DNA from: Acinetobacter lwoffii
GTDB lineage: Bacteria; Pseudomonadota; Gammaproteobacteria; Pseudomonadales; Moraxellaceae
Length of the DNA stretch: 43,929 nt
Assembly: GCA_013530545.1 (NCBI GenBank)
Contig: SPVA01000112.1
Location: 1 to 43,929 of the forward strand
Direction of reading: 5' to 3'
Positions 35,079-43,814 of this stretch are shown piece after piece. Below the pieces are notes generated by a model. That model made no database searches, was not told the origin of the DNA, and worked only from the letters and a program-made list of their open reading frames with translations. The stretch's first letter is position 1; each line of letters begins with the position of its first letter. The position numbers were made by a program, and so were the translations under genes.

Positions 35079-37355
35079 ATGCTCAGTCGTCAATTAGAAG
35101 TGTCACTACGTTTGGCTGTCAGCATGGCTCGTCAAAAGAGACATGAGTTCCTGACCGTAGAACATTTATTGTTAGCCTTGCTCGACAATGATTCAGCCGT
35201 GAATGCTCTCAAAGCATGTGGTGCGGACATCATCGTGTTGCGTAAGGAATTAGAAGAGTACGTAGAACAACATACCCCTAAACTTGGTGAAAATAGTGAT
35301 CAGGCACCACACCCGACAGAAAGCTTCGACCGGATCTTGCAACGCGCGATTTTTCACGTGCAGTCAAGCGGTGGTGATCGTACTGTAGAAGGTGCTGATA
35401 TTCTGGTTGCCATGTATTCTGAGCGTGACTCATTTGCAGTCTATCTGCTGAAACGTCATCAAATTAACCGTCTGACCCTGACTCAGTACCTGTCTCATGG
35501 TACCCGTAAAGAAGATGTACAGTCTGAAGAAGAAATCGAAGACCTAGATGGCGAATCAGCATCTTCAGCGAGTTCAGGTCCACTTGAGCTTTATACCACT
35601 AACCTGAATGTTGAAGCACAAAAAGGCAAGACCGATCCACTGATTGGTCGTGAAAAAGAAATCGAGCGTGCCGCGCAAATCCTTTGCCGCCGTCGTAAAA
35701 ACAATCCACTCCTTGTCGGTGATCCGGGAGTTGGTAAAACCTCAATTGCTGAAGGTCTTGCTTGGTTAATCGTCAATGGTAAAGCGCCAAAACCACTGGA
35801 AAATGCTGAAATTTTCAGTCTGGACATTGGTGCTTTGGTAGCAGGAACCAAATACCGTGGTGATTTTGAAAAACGCTTGAAACAGCTTTTAAATGCGCTG
35901 AAAAAGAAACCTGAAGCAGTGTTGTTTATTGATGAAATTCACATGATTATTGGTGCAGGCTCGAGTATGGGCAGTACCATGGATGCATCGAATCTGATCA
36001 AACCGGCGTTGGCAAATGGTTCTTTACGTTGCATTGGCTCAACCACTTTCCAGGAATACCGCCAGGTCTTTGAGAAAGATCATGCTTTGTCACGTCGTTT
36101 CCAGAAAATTGATGTGAACGAGCCATCTATTTCTGAAACTATTGATATCCTACGTGGTCTGAAATCGAAGTTTGAAGATTTTCATCATGTTGAATATGAC
36201 GATCAAGCCTTGGTATCTGCAGTAGAACTATCGGCGAAATTTATCAACGACCGTTTCTTGCCAGATAAGGCGATTGATGTGATTGATGAAGCAGGTGCAC
36301 AGCGCCGTCTGAAAGCGGAGCAAGATGACAGTTTAATCACCGTAGAAAATATTGAAGACATCGTTTCTAAAATTGCGCGTATTCCACCGAAAACTGTCTC
36401 TAAAGATGACAAGAGTGTGCTTGAAAATCTTGAGCGCGATCTGAAACGTGTGGTCTTTGGTCAGGATGAAGCGATTGAGGCCTTGGCTTCTGCAATTAAA
36501 CTGTCACGTGCCGGTTTGAAATCTCCAGATAAGCCTGTAGGTAGTTTTGTCTTTGCAGGTCCAACGGGTGTTGGTAAAACCGAAGTGACCAAGCAGCTGG
36601 CTAAACAGATGGGTGTAGAGCTGGTTCGTTTCGATATGTCCGAGTACATGGAACGCCATGCGGTGTCTCGTTTAATCGGTGCACCTCCAGGCTATGTCGG
36701 TTTTGATCAGGGTGGGTTATTGACCGATGCGATTCATAAAAATCCGCATTGTGTGCTCTTACTAGACGAGATCGAAAAAGCGCATCCAGATGTGTTTAAC
36801 CTGTTATTGCAGATCATGGATCATGGTTCATTGACTGATAACAATGGGCGTAAATCTGATTTCCGTAACGTGGTCTTGGTACTCACCACCAATATTGGGG
36901 CTGAAAGTATTTCGCGTGTCAGCATTGGTTTTATGGAACAGGACAATAGTAACGATAATCAGGAAGCGATGAAGAAAGCCTTCTCGCCAGAATTCCGTAA
37001 CCGTCTCGACGGTGTGATTCAGTTCAAGGCATTGCCAAGCAGCATTATTGAAAATGTTGTAGATAAATTCCTGACTGAACTTCAAGCACAACTGGATGAC
37101 AAAAAAGTCATGCTGGAAGTGGATCAAAGCGCACGTGAATGGATGTCAGAACATGGCTATGACCGTTTAATGGGCGCACGTCCAATGCAACGTCTGATTC
37201 AGGAACACCTGAAAAAACCGCTGGCTGAGATGATCCTGTTTGGTGAGCTGGCTGAAAATGGCGGCAATGTTGCAGTATCGGTGAAAAAAGAAAATGGTAA
37301 AGCGGTTGGCTTAAAACTTGAAGTTTTTGAAGACCAGACTGCTGAACCAGCCTAA
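35079..37355 (+). CDS. clpA: ATP-dependent Clp protease ATP-binding subunit ClpA
   Basis: A 758-residue AAA+ unfoldase that threads substrates into ClpP. A Clp N domain (1-150) takes ClpS. D1 has Walker A GDPGVGKTS and Walker B VLFIDEIHMIIGAGS. D2 has Walker A GPTGVGKTE and Walker B VLLLDEIEKAHPDVF. The ClpP-contact loop appears as SIGFME, an IGF form of the usual IGL tripeptide. AGGGGG overlapping the clpS stop is the ribosome binding site; the 9-nt gap supports coupling to clpS. Length and D1-D2 sequences fit ClpA rather than ClpB, as there is no long middle coiled coil. Confidence 0.98.
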   Translation: MLSRQLEVSLRLAVSMARQKRHEFLTVEHLLLALLDNDSAVNALKACGADIIVLRKELEEYVEQHTPKLGENSDQAPHPTESFDRILQRAIFHVQSSGGDRTVEGADILVAMYSERDSFAVYLLKRHQINRLTLTQYLSHGTRKEDVQSEEEIEDLDGESASSASSGPLELYTTNLNVEAQKGKTDPLIGREKEIERAAQILCRRRKNNPLLVGDPGVGKTSIAEGLAWLIVNGKAPKPLENAEIFSLDIGALVAGTKYRGDFEKRLKQLLNALKKKPEAVLFIDEIHMIIGAGSSMGSTMDASNLIKPALANGSLRCIGSTTFQEYRQVFEKDHALSRRFQKIDVNEPSISETIDILRGLKSKFEDFHHVEYDDQALVSAVELSAKFINDRFLPDKAIDVIDEAGAQRRLKAEQDDSLITVENIEDIVSKIARIPPKTVSKDDKSVLENLERDLKRVVFGQDEAIEALASAIKLSRAGLKSPDKPVGSFVFAGPTGVGKTEVTKQLAKQMGVELVRFDMSEYMERHAVSRLIGAPPGYVGFDQGGLLTDAIHKNPHCVLLLDEIEKAHPDVFNLLLQIMDHGSLTDNNGRKSDFRNVVLVLTTNIGAESISRVSIGFMEQDNSNDNQEAMKKAFSPEFRNRLDGVIQFKALPSSIIENVVDKFLTELQAQLDDKKVMLEVDQSAREWMSEHGYDRLMGARPMQRLIQEHLKKPLAEMILFGELAENGGNVAVSVKKENGKAVGLKLEVFEDQTAEPA

Positions 37356-37367
37356 TTAACAAGAAGG

Positions 37368-37396
37368 ATCAAACCCGTGCTTGCACGGGTTTTTTC
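37368..37396 (+). terminator. Rho-independent terminator after clpA
   Basis: AAACCCGTGC-TT-GCACGGGTTTTTT (about 37371-37395), strong stem with T6. Confidence 0.92.
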
Positions 37397-37450
37397 ATGT
37401 GTTCATGTTTTAAATCATTAAATTCATTCATACAGTTCAATAAATAAATT

Positions 37451-37804
37451 ATGGATATTCAAGTTACCAAGCTGTTCACGACATTTTTACTGTTTTTAGT
37501 CACGGCATTGATGGAAATTTTAGGCTGTTATTTTCCCTATCTGATTTTAAATCAGGGGAGAAGCCAGTGGTTGTGGATTCCGACAGCTCTGGCTTTGGCG
37601 GCTTTTGTTTGGCTGTTAGCCTTACATCCAGCTGCTTCAGGACGAATCTATGCCGCTTATGGCGGTATCTATATTTTTTCAGCACTGATGTGGTTGCGCT
37701 TCGTTGATCAAGTCACACTGTCACGTTGGGATCTGCTTGGTGGCATGGTGGTGATACTAGGTGCACTGATTATTATTTTGCAGCCGCAGGGTCTGGTGCG
37801 TTAG
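37451..37804 (+). CDS. ynfA: YnfA/UPF0060-family small membrane protein
   Basis: A 117-residue inner-membrane protein with four transmembrane helices, related to small multidrug resistance (SMR) transporters. The family traits are [14 protein letters not shown] (with the conserved Glu in helix 1), [18 protein letters not shown] and [18 protein letters not shown] few residues longer than the common 107-110. A role in efflux has been reported for some homologues, but transport by this copy is inference. It stands alone between two terminators. Confidence 0.88.
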   Translation: MDIQVTKLFTTFLLFLVTALMEILGCYFPYLILNQGRSQWLWIPTALALAAFVWLLALHPAASGRIYAAYGGIYIFSALMWLRFVDQVTLSRWDLLGGMVVILGALIIILQPQGLVR

Positions 37805-37828
37805 CAGGATATGACAGCAAACCTCATC

Positions 37829-37858
37829 AAAAAAAGGTAGCCACAGCTACCCTTTTTT
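37829..37858. terminator. Bidirectional terminator after ynfA
   Basis: GGTAGC (37836-37841), loop CACA, GCTACC (37846-37851), with A-tract before and T6 after. Also faces the converging hypothetical gene. Confidence 0.88.
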
Positions 37859-37909
37859 GTTTTTGGACTTTTGAATCCTGAATCGAAATAAATGTCTTAT
37901 GGGTGTAGA

Positions 37910-38383
37910 TTATTTTAATTTGCAATCTTTCTGGGAAATATCAGTTTTATAGGTTTGTGTCTGCGAGCTCAGGCTGAGTTCAACCTTGTAAGGGTTCTCA
38001 ATCTGATAGCGATGTTCAAAGAAAATTTCACAATTATTCAGCAGATTATTACGAATGACTTTCATCACTTCTTTGCGCCCTAAGTCTTTTTCAAACTGGC
38101 TAAAATCGGGCGTGATGATCATGCCTTTCAGTGTGGTTTTATTGGCACTTAACTGTAATTGTTCAATAATCGTATTATGGTCAATCTGCAACGGTAAAGT
38201 TCTGGAATCTTCTGCACTGAGTACTGCGAGTAATTCATTCAGTTCAGCTTTTTTCTGAATTTTAAATTTGCTGTCAATAATATTTTTTTCTTGAAGATAT
38301 TGGTCAAATTCAGAAGCATGCACCGGTAAGGCGATACTGCTAAAACCAGTCAAGAGTACCAAAGCCCAATATTTTTTTTGCAT
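37910..38383 (-). CDS. Secreted hypothetical protein
   Basis: A 157-residue protein with a clear signal peptide, cut after VHA (about residue 23). The mature part is polar and rich in Lys, Asn and Gln, and contains LYKVEL-like strands near the end. Two cysteines (NNCEIFF and KDCKLK) could form a disulfide in the periplasm. I recognise no family. It is separated from argF by a terminator, so it is probably transcribed alone. Confidence 0.65.
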   Translation of the reverse strand: MQKKYWALVLLTGFSSIALPVHASEFDQYLQEKNIIDSKFKIQKKAELNELLAVLSAEDSRTLPLQIDHNTIIEQLQLSANKTTLKGMIITPDFSQFEKDLGRKEVMKVIRNNLLNNCEIFFEHRYQIENPYKVELSLSSQTQTYKTDISQKDCKLK

Positions 38384-38435
38384 TGTATAAAATCACTTTT
38401 TATTCCATTTCAACAATGATTATAAGAGCTGAGAC

Positions 38436-38461
38436 AAACAAAGCACCAGAGATTGGTGCTT
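38436..38461 (-). terminator. Terminator downstream of argF
   Basis: On the minus strand AAGCACCA-ATCTC-TGGTGCTT is followed by T-rich sequence (TGTTTGTC). Confidence 0.75.
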
Positions 38462-38488
38462 AATTTGTGAAGATTCATTTTAAAAAAA

Positions 38489-39409
38489 TTAGTCTTTTTT
38501 CAGATTTTCATTAATCAGGAATTCAACTAAGGCTTTTTGCGCGTGTAAGCGATTTTCCGCCTCATCCCAAACTACAGCATTTTTATGGTCAAGCAGATTT
38601 TCTGAAATCTCTTCGCCACGATGCGCAGGCAAGCAGTGCATAAACAAGCAATCTGGATGTGCAAGATCCATCAGACGTTCATTCACCTGATAATCTGCAA
38701 AGGCTTTTTCACGGATCTTTTGTTCTTCTTCCTGGCCCATGCTTGCCCAAACGTCAGTCACGATCAGGTCGGCATTCACCGCTGCATCTTCAGCAGAAGG
38801 AACCAGTTCCACGCAATGCGCAAATTCAGACAGGAATTTTTCTTGTGGCTCATAGCCTTTTGGCGCTGCAATTTTCAGATTAAAGCCCCACATATGTGCA
38901 GCTTCAATATAAGAGTTACACATATTGTTGCCATCACCGATCCAGGCAACAGTTTTCCCTTCGATTGAGCCACGTTGCTCGACATAGGTCTGCATGTCAG
39001 CAAGTAACTGGCAAGGATGGTGGTCATCTGTCAAAGCATTAATCACTGGAACTTTTGAATAAGATGCAAAACGCTCCACGATATCATGACCGAAAGTACG
39101 GATCATCACGATATCCAGCATGCTTGAAATCACACGTGCAGAATCTTCAATCGGTTCACCACGACCTAACTGGGTATCGCGTGAAGACAGGAAAATCGCG
39201 CTACCACCAAATTGGCTCATGCCAGCTTCAAACGAAACACGCGTACGGGTACTCGATTTCTCAAAAATCATGCCCATCACTTTACCAACAAATGGTTGGA
39301 ACACTTCATTGTTATGCTGTTTGCGCTTAAGCTCAATTGCGCGTTGCAAAATCTGGTTAAGTTCTAAAGTTGATAAATCGCGTAAGGTGAGAAAGTGACG
39401 GAGAGCCAT
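38489..39409 (-). CDS. argF: Ornithine carbamoyltransferase
   Basis: A 306-residue enzyme that makes citrulline from ornithine and carbamoyl phosphate. The carbamoyl phosphate site SSTRTR is at residues 52-57, HPCQ (about 130-133) and [10 protein letters not shown] (about 263-272) complete the active site. Length is typical of anabolic OTCases. It stands alone, with its own terminator. Its upstream region contains a short inverted repeat CAACAA-TCAG-TTGTTG (39444-39459), whose role is unknown. Confidence 0.96.
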   Translation of the reverse strand: MALRHFLTLRDLSTLELNQILQRAIELKRKQHNNEVFQPFVGKVMGMIFEKSSTRTRVSFEAGMSQFGGSAIFLSSRDTQLGRGEPIEDSARVISSMLDIVMIRTFGHDIVERFASYSKVPVINALTDDHHPCQLLADMQTYVEQRGSIEGKTVAWIGDGNNMCNSYIEAAHMWGFNLKIAAPKGYEPQEKFLSEFAHCVELVPSAEDAAVNADLIVTDVWASMGQEEEQKIREKAFADYQVNERLMDLAHPDCLFMHCLPAHRGEEISENLLDHKNAVVWDEAENRLHAQKALVEFLINENLKKD

Positions 39410-39522
39410 TCGTTACTCCACAATAATTGCCGAAAAACTCGATCAACAATCAGTTGTTGGTTAGTTTAAGAAAAAATACGGAATCGGCTAATATACTATA
39501 AGCAATGAAAAATGCAAAAAAA

Positions 39523-40170
39523 CTAGACTTTTTGATGACCGTCTAAAAAGCGATCCACACAATAACTGATGTATTTGTCGATTTCCTGATCATCTTCCTG
39601 TACCGGAATTCCCATCAGAATACGCCATTCCAGATTGCGCAAAATACCAAAATACAGCTGCGCCGAATATTGTGGATTTTCGCAATGCAATAAACCTTGC
39701 GCATCTGCCTGTTCTAAAGCCGTGGCAATGGCGCTTTGCACATGCACCGGGCCTCGCTCATGAATATGTTGAGCAAGTTCTGGATTGCGCTGACTCTGTT
39801 CCAGTACCAGACGCATAAAGGCCGAATTTTCAGGTTGCATGATCTGGTGATAAAAATTAAGCAAGGTGTGTACTAAATAACTACGAAAATCCAGCGCCAT
39901 CAGTTCGATCGGAATACTGATATCTTCAAAAAACTTAATACGGCGATAATCGCAAATGGCTTTAAATAAGCCTTCTTTATTGCCAAAGTACTTATAAATA
40001 GAGGCTTTAGAGCCACCGGCATGCTGGACGATATCATCCAGAGATACAGCGTCATAACCCCGTTCCAGAAATAGCTCGGTTGCACTGATCAGCAGCGCAA
40101 TACAACGCTCATGACCACGTTTGGTCTGTGGCAGATCTTTGGCGAGCGGTTCTAGGGCGAGGTCTTGCAT
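39523..40170 (-). CDS. TetR/AcrR-family transcriptional regulator
   Basis: A 215-residue repressor-type regulator. The helix-turn-helix is in DAVSLDDIVQHAGGSKASIYKYFGNKEGL (quoted parts: DDIVQHAGGSKASIYKYF), at about residues 41-65. The C-terminal ligand domain has the sequence style of AefR-like regulators (RLVLEQSQRNPELAQ). The gene is divergent from prpB with 230 nt between them and an 18-nt near-palindrome in that space, so it may regulate itself and possibly prpBC. In many relatives the prp locus is served by a GntR or Fis-type regulator instead, so a role in propionate control is only inference. Confidence 0.88.
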   Translation of the reverse strand: MQDLALEPLAKDLPQTKRGHERCIALLISATELFLERGYDAVSLDDIVQHAGGSKASIYKYFGNKEGLFKAICDYRRIKFFEDISIPIELMALDFRSYLVHTLLNFYHQIMQPENSAFMRLVLEQSQRNPELAQHIHERGPVHVQSAIATALEQADAQGLLHCENPQYSAQLYFGILRNLEWRILMGIPVQEDDQEIDKYISYCVDRFLDGHQKV

Positions 40171-40219
40171 AGGAGATAGTACATCAACATGTCAATAGAG
40201 ATTGAAGCGCCATCATAGC

Positions 40220-40237
40220 AAATATATGCACATATTT
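40220..40237. promoter_or_regulatory. Candidate operator between tetR gene and prpB
   Basis: AAATATATGCACATATTT is symmetric at 16 of 18 positions around TGCA. It sits 50 nt upstream of the TetR start and 164 nt upstream of prpB, a usual place for a TetR autoregulatory site. Confidence 0.45.
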
Positions 40238-40400
40238 CATAATTGCGCCAGATAAGTGAGCTATTTGCTAATTAGGTAAAGCAAAACTTAAAAATTTGAC
40301 TAAAGTTTTAGAGTATTTGTTCTATCGGGTTATGGAATGAGCAAGCCAAATGAGTATACTCGAATTTCAATAATTATAGCCAAGACTGTGGAAAAGGAAG

Positions 40401-41285
40401 ATGACAGAACAAATGTCTGCAGGTTTAAGATTTAGACAAGCACTTGAAGTCGAGAAACCATTGCAAATTATGGGCACAGTAAATGCCTATGCTGCCATGA
40501 TGGCCAAACAGGTCGGTTATAAAGCCATTTATTTATCAGGTGCGGGTGTCGCGAATTATTCTTATGGTTTGCCTGATCTGGGCATGACCAGCCTGGATAA
40601 TGTTCTTGAAGATGTACGCCGGATCACTGAGCGTGTGGATACACCTTTACTGGTTGATATTGATACCGGTTGGGGCGGTGCATTAAATATTGCCCGCACG
40701 ATTAAGCAGATGATTGCAGCAGGAGCCGCTGCGGTTCATATTGAAGATCAGGTGGCACAGAAGCGTTGTGGTCACCGTCCAAATAAAGAAATCGTATCGC
40801 AGCAGGAAATGGTCGATCGTATCAAAGCGGCTGTAGATGCGAAAACCGATTCAAACTTTGTGGTGATGGCGCGTACCGATGCGCTGCAAAAAGAAGGCCT
40901 GCAAGCCGTGATTGATCGTGCTTCTGCCTGTGTTGAAGCGGGCGCAGATGCGATCTTTGCTGAAGCGATGACCGATATCACCATGTACCGTACAGTGTGT
41001 GATGCGGTCGGTGTTCCAGTCTTGGCAAATATTACCGAATTTGGTGATACGCCGTATTATACGGTAGATGAATTGGCCGAGCAGGGCATTAGCATGGTGC
41101 TGTATCCATTGTCAGCGACACGTGCAATGCAAAAAGCCGCACTTGAAGTGATGCGTTCGGTGCGCGAACATGGTACTCAGGTAAATGTGCTGGATATCAT
41201 GCAACAACGAAAAGAACTCTACGAATTTTTAGATTATCACAGCTTCGAAGACACATTAGATAAACTGTTTAAACAGGAGAATTAA
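40401..41285 (+). CDS. prpB: Methylisocitrate lyase
   Basis: A 294-residue enzyme that cleaves 2-methylisocitrate to pyruvate and succinate, the last step of the methylcitrate cycle of propionate breakdown. The family active-site motif is [10 protein letters not shown] (about residues 118-127; Cys is catalytic). [10 protein letters not shown] carries the metal-binding Asp. Length and motif separate it from isocitrate lyase (which has KKCGH in a longer protein). The ribosome binding site AAGGA is very close to the ATG at 40401; ATG 40413 is an alternative. Four nt before prpC. Confidence 0.95.
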   Translation: MTEQMSAGLRFRQALEVEKPLQIMGTVNAYAAMMAKQVGYKAIYLSGAGVANYSYGLPDLGMTSLDNVLEDVRRITERVDTPLLVDIDTGWGGALNIARTIKQMIAAGAAAVHIEDQVAQKRCGHRPNKEIVSQQEMVDRIKAAVDAKTDSNFVVMARTDALQKEGLQAVIDRASACVEAGADAIFAEAMTDITMYRTVCDAVGVPVLANITEFGDTPYYTVDELAEQGISMVLYPLSATRAMQKAALEVMRSVREHGTQVNVLDIMQQRKELYEFLDYHSFEDTLDKLFKQEN

Positions 41286-41289
41286 AAAA

Positions 41290-42429
41290 ATGGCTGAAGG
41301 AAAAGTACTCACTGGCGCAGGATTGCGCGGACAAGTGGCAGGTAAAACCTCACTCTCAACAGTAGGCAAAAGTGGCGCAGGTCTGACCTATCGCGGTTAT
41401 GATGTGCAGGATCTGGCTGAACATTGTCAGTTTGAAGAAGTCGCTTACCTGATTTTCTTTGGAGAATTGCCGACAGCAGAGCAATTGGCTGCCTACAAAG
41501 CCAAACTGAAATCCTTGCGCACTTTACCTCAGGCATTAAAAGAAGTCCTTGAGCGTATTCCTGCCGACTCGCATCCAATGGATGTAATGCGTACTGGCGT
41601 TTCCATGCTGGGCAATCTTGAAACTGAGCAGTCTTTTGAGCAGCAACAGGATATCGCAGACCGTATTTTGGCGACGCTACCGGCCATCATTTGTTACTGG
41701 TATCGTTATAGCCATGACGGCGTGCGTATTGAAGAAAATACCGATGATGATTCAATCGGTGCACAGTTCCTGCATCTTCTGCATGGCGAAAAGCCAAACG
41801 AATTACATGAACAGGTGATGAATGTTTCCTTGATTCTGTATGCAGAGCATGAATTCAACGCTTCAACCTTTACCGCTCGTGTATGTGCCTCAACACTATC
41901 AGATATGCATTCCTGTATTACCGGTGCAATCGGTTCCTTGCGTGGCCCTCTACATGGCGGTGCCAACGAAGCTGCGATGGACATGATCGAAAACTGGAAG
42001 TCGCCTGAAGAAGCTGAGCGTGAAATGCTGGGTATGCTGGAGCGTAAAGAAAAAATCATGGGCTTCGGTCATGCGATCTATAAGGATAATGATCCGCGTA
42101 ATGGCATTATCAAAGTCTGGTCGGAGCGTTTGGCCAAAGATGTCGGTGATACCGTACTTTATCCAGTGTCAGTGCGCTGCGAAGAAGTCATGTGGCGCGA
42201 GAAGAAATTATTCTGTAATGCGGATTTCTTCCATGCATCTGCCTATCATTTCATGGGCATTCCAACTAAGCTGTTTACCCCGATTTTTGTCATGTCGCGT
42301 GTGACAGGCTGGGCAGCACATGTGATGGAACAGCGCGCAGATAACCGTATTATCCGTCCAAGCGCGGACTATACCGGTCCAGCACTACGTAAAGTAGTGC
42401 CAATCGCTGAGCGTTCTACAGCGGCTTAA
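41290..42429 (+). CDS. prpC: 2-Methylcitrate synthase
   Basis: A 379-residue citrate-synthase-fold enzyme that joins propionyl-CoA and oxaloacetate. Catalytic His residues are in GPLHGGANEAAMDMI and KIMGFGHAIYKDNDPR, and the Asp in the C-terminal region near EQRADNRIIRPSADYTG. Length (about 380) and the start MAEGKVLTGAGLRGQVAG are typical of PrpC rather than GltA. The ribosome binding site AGGAGA lies 9 nt before the ATG. The operon ends here with a terminator; no prpD or acnD/prpF follows. Confidence 0.95.
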   Translation: MAEGKVLTGAGLRGQVAGKTSLSTVGKSGAGLTYRGYDVQDLAEHCQFEEVAYLIFFGELPTAEQLAAYKAKLKSLRTLPQALKEVLERIPADSHPMDVMRTGVSMLGNLETEQSFEQQQDIADRILATLPAIICYWYRYSHDGVRIEENTDDDSIGAQFLHLLHGEKPNELHEQVMNVSLILYAEHEFNASTFTARVCASTLSDMHSCITGAIGSLRGPLHGGANEAAMDMIENWKSPEEAEREMLGMLERKEKIMGFGHAIYKDNDPRNGIIKVWSERLAKDVGDTVLYPVSVRCEEVMWREKKLFCNADFFHASAYHFMGIPTKLFTPIFVMSRVTGWAAHVMEQRADNRIIRPSADYTGPALRKVVPIAERSTAA

Positions 42430-42453
42430 TTTGTTAGCGCTCGTCCTAGAATA

Positions 42454-42485
42454 AAAATAAGGTCTCAATTGAGACCTTATTTTTT
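42454..42485. terminator. Bidirectional terminator after prpC
   Basis: AATAAGGTCTC-AATT-GAGACCTTATT (42456-42481) with A-tract before and T6 after; a perfect palindrome. Confidence 0.92.
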
Positions 42486-42496
42486 AGTGAATTCTG

Positions 42497-43117
42497 TTAT
42501 CGGCTTAACAGTGCCGGATCTTCAATGCTATAACCTGTTTCAAAAGGAATACCCAGATACTTTACTATTACCAAGGTTTTATTCTGTTTCGGAACTTTAT
42601 AGGCTTGGCTAATTTTCAAACCTTGCTGATAACTGACTGCTTGCTGAACCGGGCTTTTTTGTAAGCCGGATTTCACTTGATATTGATAGGTCCATTTTGG
42701 CACTTTTTCCTGAGGGTCATGCCAGGCAGGCGCGCTACCTTTTGTTGTCTTTAGCACCTTAAGTTGTGGCTTTGATTTTTGAATCGGATTTAATGGAACT
42801 AAACGTTTTTTGATTTTGGCAATGTCCTGATCAAACTTGCGACTGTCTTGATCATAATCGATGCGCTTGGTTTTAGGATTGATATATAAGGAATTGACCT
42901 GAACCAGTTGATTTGGTTTTTGGGATTTAAAATTATAATAATACAGTTGAGGCAAGCGTCCACGACCATCAAGATAATGACGCATGATATAAAGCTTCTG
43001 TTCTTTGACTTCATAGCCTAGAACTTCAATATTTTGTGGACCGCCTACGGTAGCGAAAGCCAGACCGGGCAAGCTCAGAGGGAGCAGAAGCAGTGCGGTT
43101 TTAATATTCATGGTCAT
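42497..43117 (-). CDS. Secreted hypothetical protein
   Basis: A 206-residue protein with a signal peptide (NIKTALLLLPLSLPGLAFA, cut before TVGG). The mature chain has repeated Tyr-rich strands (NIEVLGYEVKEQKLYIMRHY and GRLPQLYYYNFKS, separately) and basic Lys-rich stretches, with no recognised domain. I start at ATG 43117, which has GAGGGTGG 4-5 nt upstream; ATG 43111 is also possible, and the frame opens at 43144 without support. It is likely periplasmic or outer-membrane associated. Confidence 0.7.
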   Translation of the reverse strand: MTMNIKTALLLLPLSLPGLAFATVGGPQNIEVLGYEVKEQKLYIMRHYLDGRGRLPQLYYYNFKSQKPNQLVQVNSLYINPKTKRIDYDQDSRKFDQDIAKIKKRLVPLNPIQKSKPQLKVLKTTKGSAPAWHDPQEKVPKWTYQYQVKSGLQKSPVQQAVSYQQGLKISQAYKVPKQNKTLVIVKYLGIPFETGYSIEDPALLSR

Positions 43118-43219
43118 TCCACCCTCAAAAAAATAGATTGGCATCTGATCATGCCAATCTATCTTAAAATACGGTAGAAATAATGAAGCTTATTCAAGCT
43201 ACACAGTAACTTTGAAAGT

Positions 43220-43696
43220 TTAGCTGTTATTCAACAGATTGATCATATCATGTGCAACCACAGCTGACAGTTTGTTGAGGCGTTCAAGTGGCGAGCCTTT
43301 GAGATAATACTGGAACTGATGGATTTGCGTACCATCATTAATGGCCACAAAAAATGTTCCTTCCGGTTTCTCTGGTGTCGCGCTACCACCTGGTTTAAGC
43401 AATCCTGTACAGGCGATAATCCAGTCAGCATCACGGAACATTTTTTTACCTGCTTCCGCCAGAGCAACCGTCACCGGCATAGATTCCGCAGTATGACTAT
43501 TGATCAGATTTTTGGAAATGCCCAATACTGAAGTCTTGACACTTACATCGTAACAGATCAAACCACCAATCAAAATTTCGGCACCTTCTCCTTTACAGAT
43601 GGAGAACTGGCTACTGAGATATCCAGAACTTGCGCTTTCGATAAAGGCAATTTTTATGTTTTTCTCTTCGAGTAAGCCGCAACAGGTTTTTATCAT
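43220..43696 (-). CDS. CinA-family protein (nicotinamide-nucleotide amidase-like), divergent
   Basis: A 158-residue protein of the CinA C-terminal (PncC) family, which hydrolyses nicotinamide mononucleotide to NaMN. The fold is visible from IAFIESASSGYLSS (Ser21 at the catalytic position), GGLICYDVSVKTSVLGI (Tyr49 and Lys54, the expected partners) and TGLLKPGGSATPEKPEGTFF. The normal ES-x-TGG loop is ES-x-SSG and TGIAGPGG is TGLLKPGG, so activity is uncertain. The Ser-Tyr spacing of 28 is within one residue of that in E. coli PncC. Lies just left of an IS end. Confidence 0.8.
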   Translation of the reverse strand: MIKTCCGLLEEKNIKIAFIESASSGYLSSQFSICKGEGAEILIGGLICYDVSVKTSVLGISKNLINSHTAESMPVTVALAEAGKKMFRDADWIIACTGLLKPGGSATPEKPEGTFFVAINDGTQIHQFQYYLKGSPLERLNKLSAVVAHDMINLLNNS

Positions 43697-43814
43697 AGTC
43701 TCTATATTTTCTTTGTGGGAGTGATTTTAGATCAATTTAGACAGATTTTTTTCTGTCGATCAACTCCAAGTATATTTATATTTTTATGAAAGTTAAAATT
43801 TTTTTCATAGATTA

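Noticed and set aside
39444..39459. CAACAA-TCAG-TTGTTG upstream of argF as an arginine repressor site
   Set aside because: It does not match the known ArgR box pattern and is only 6 bp per arm; not enough to call an operator.
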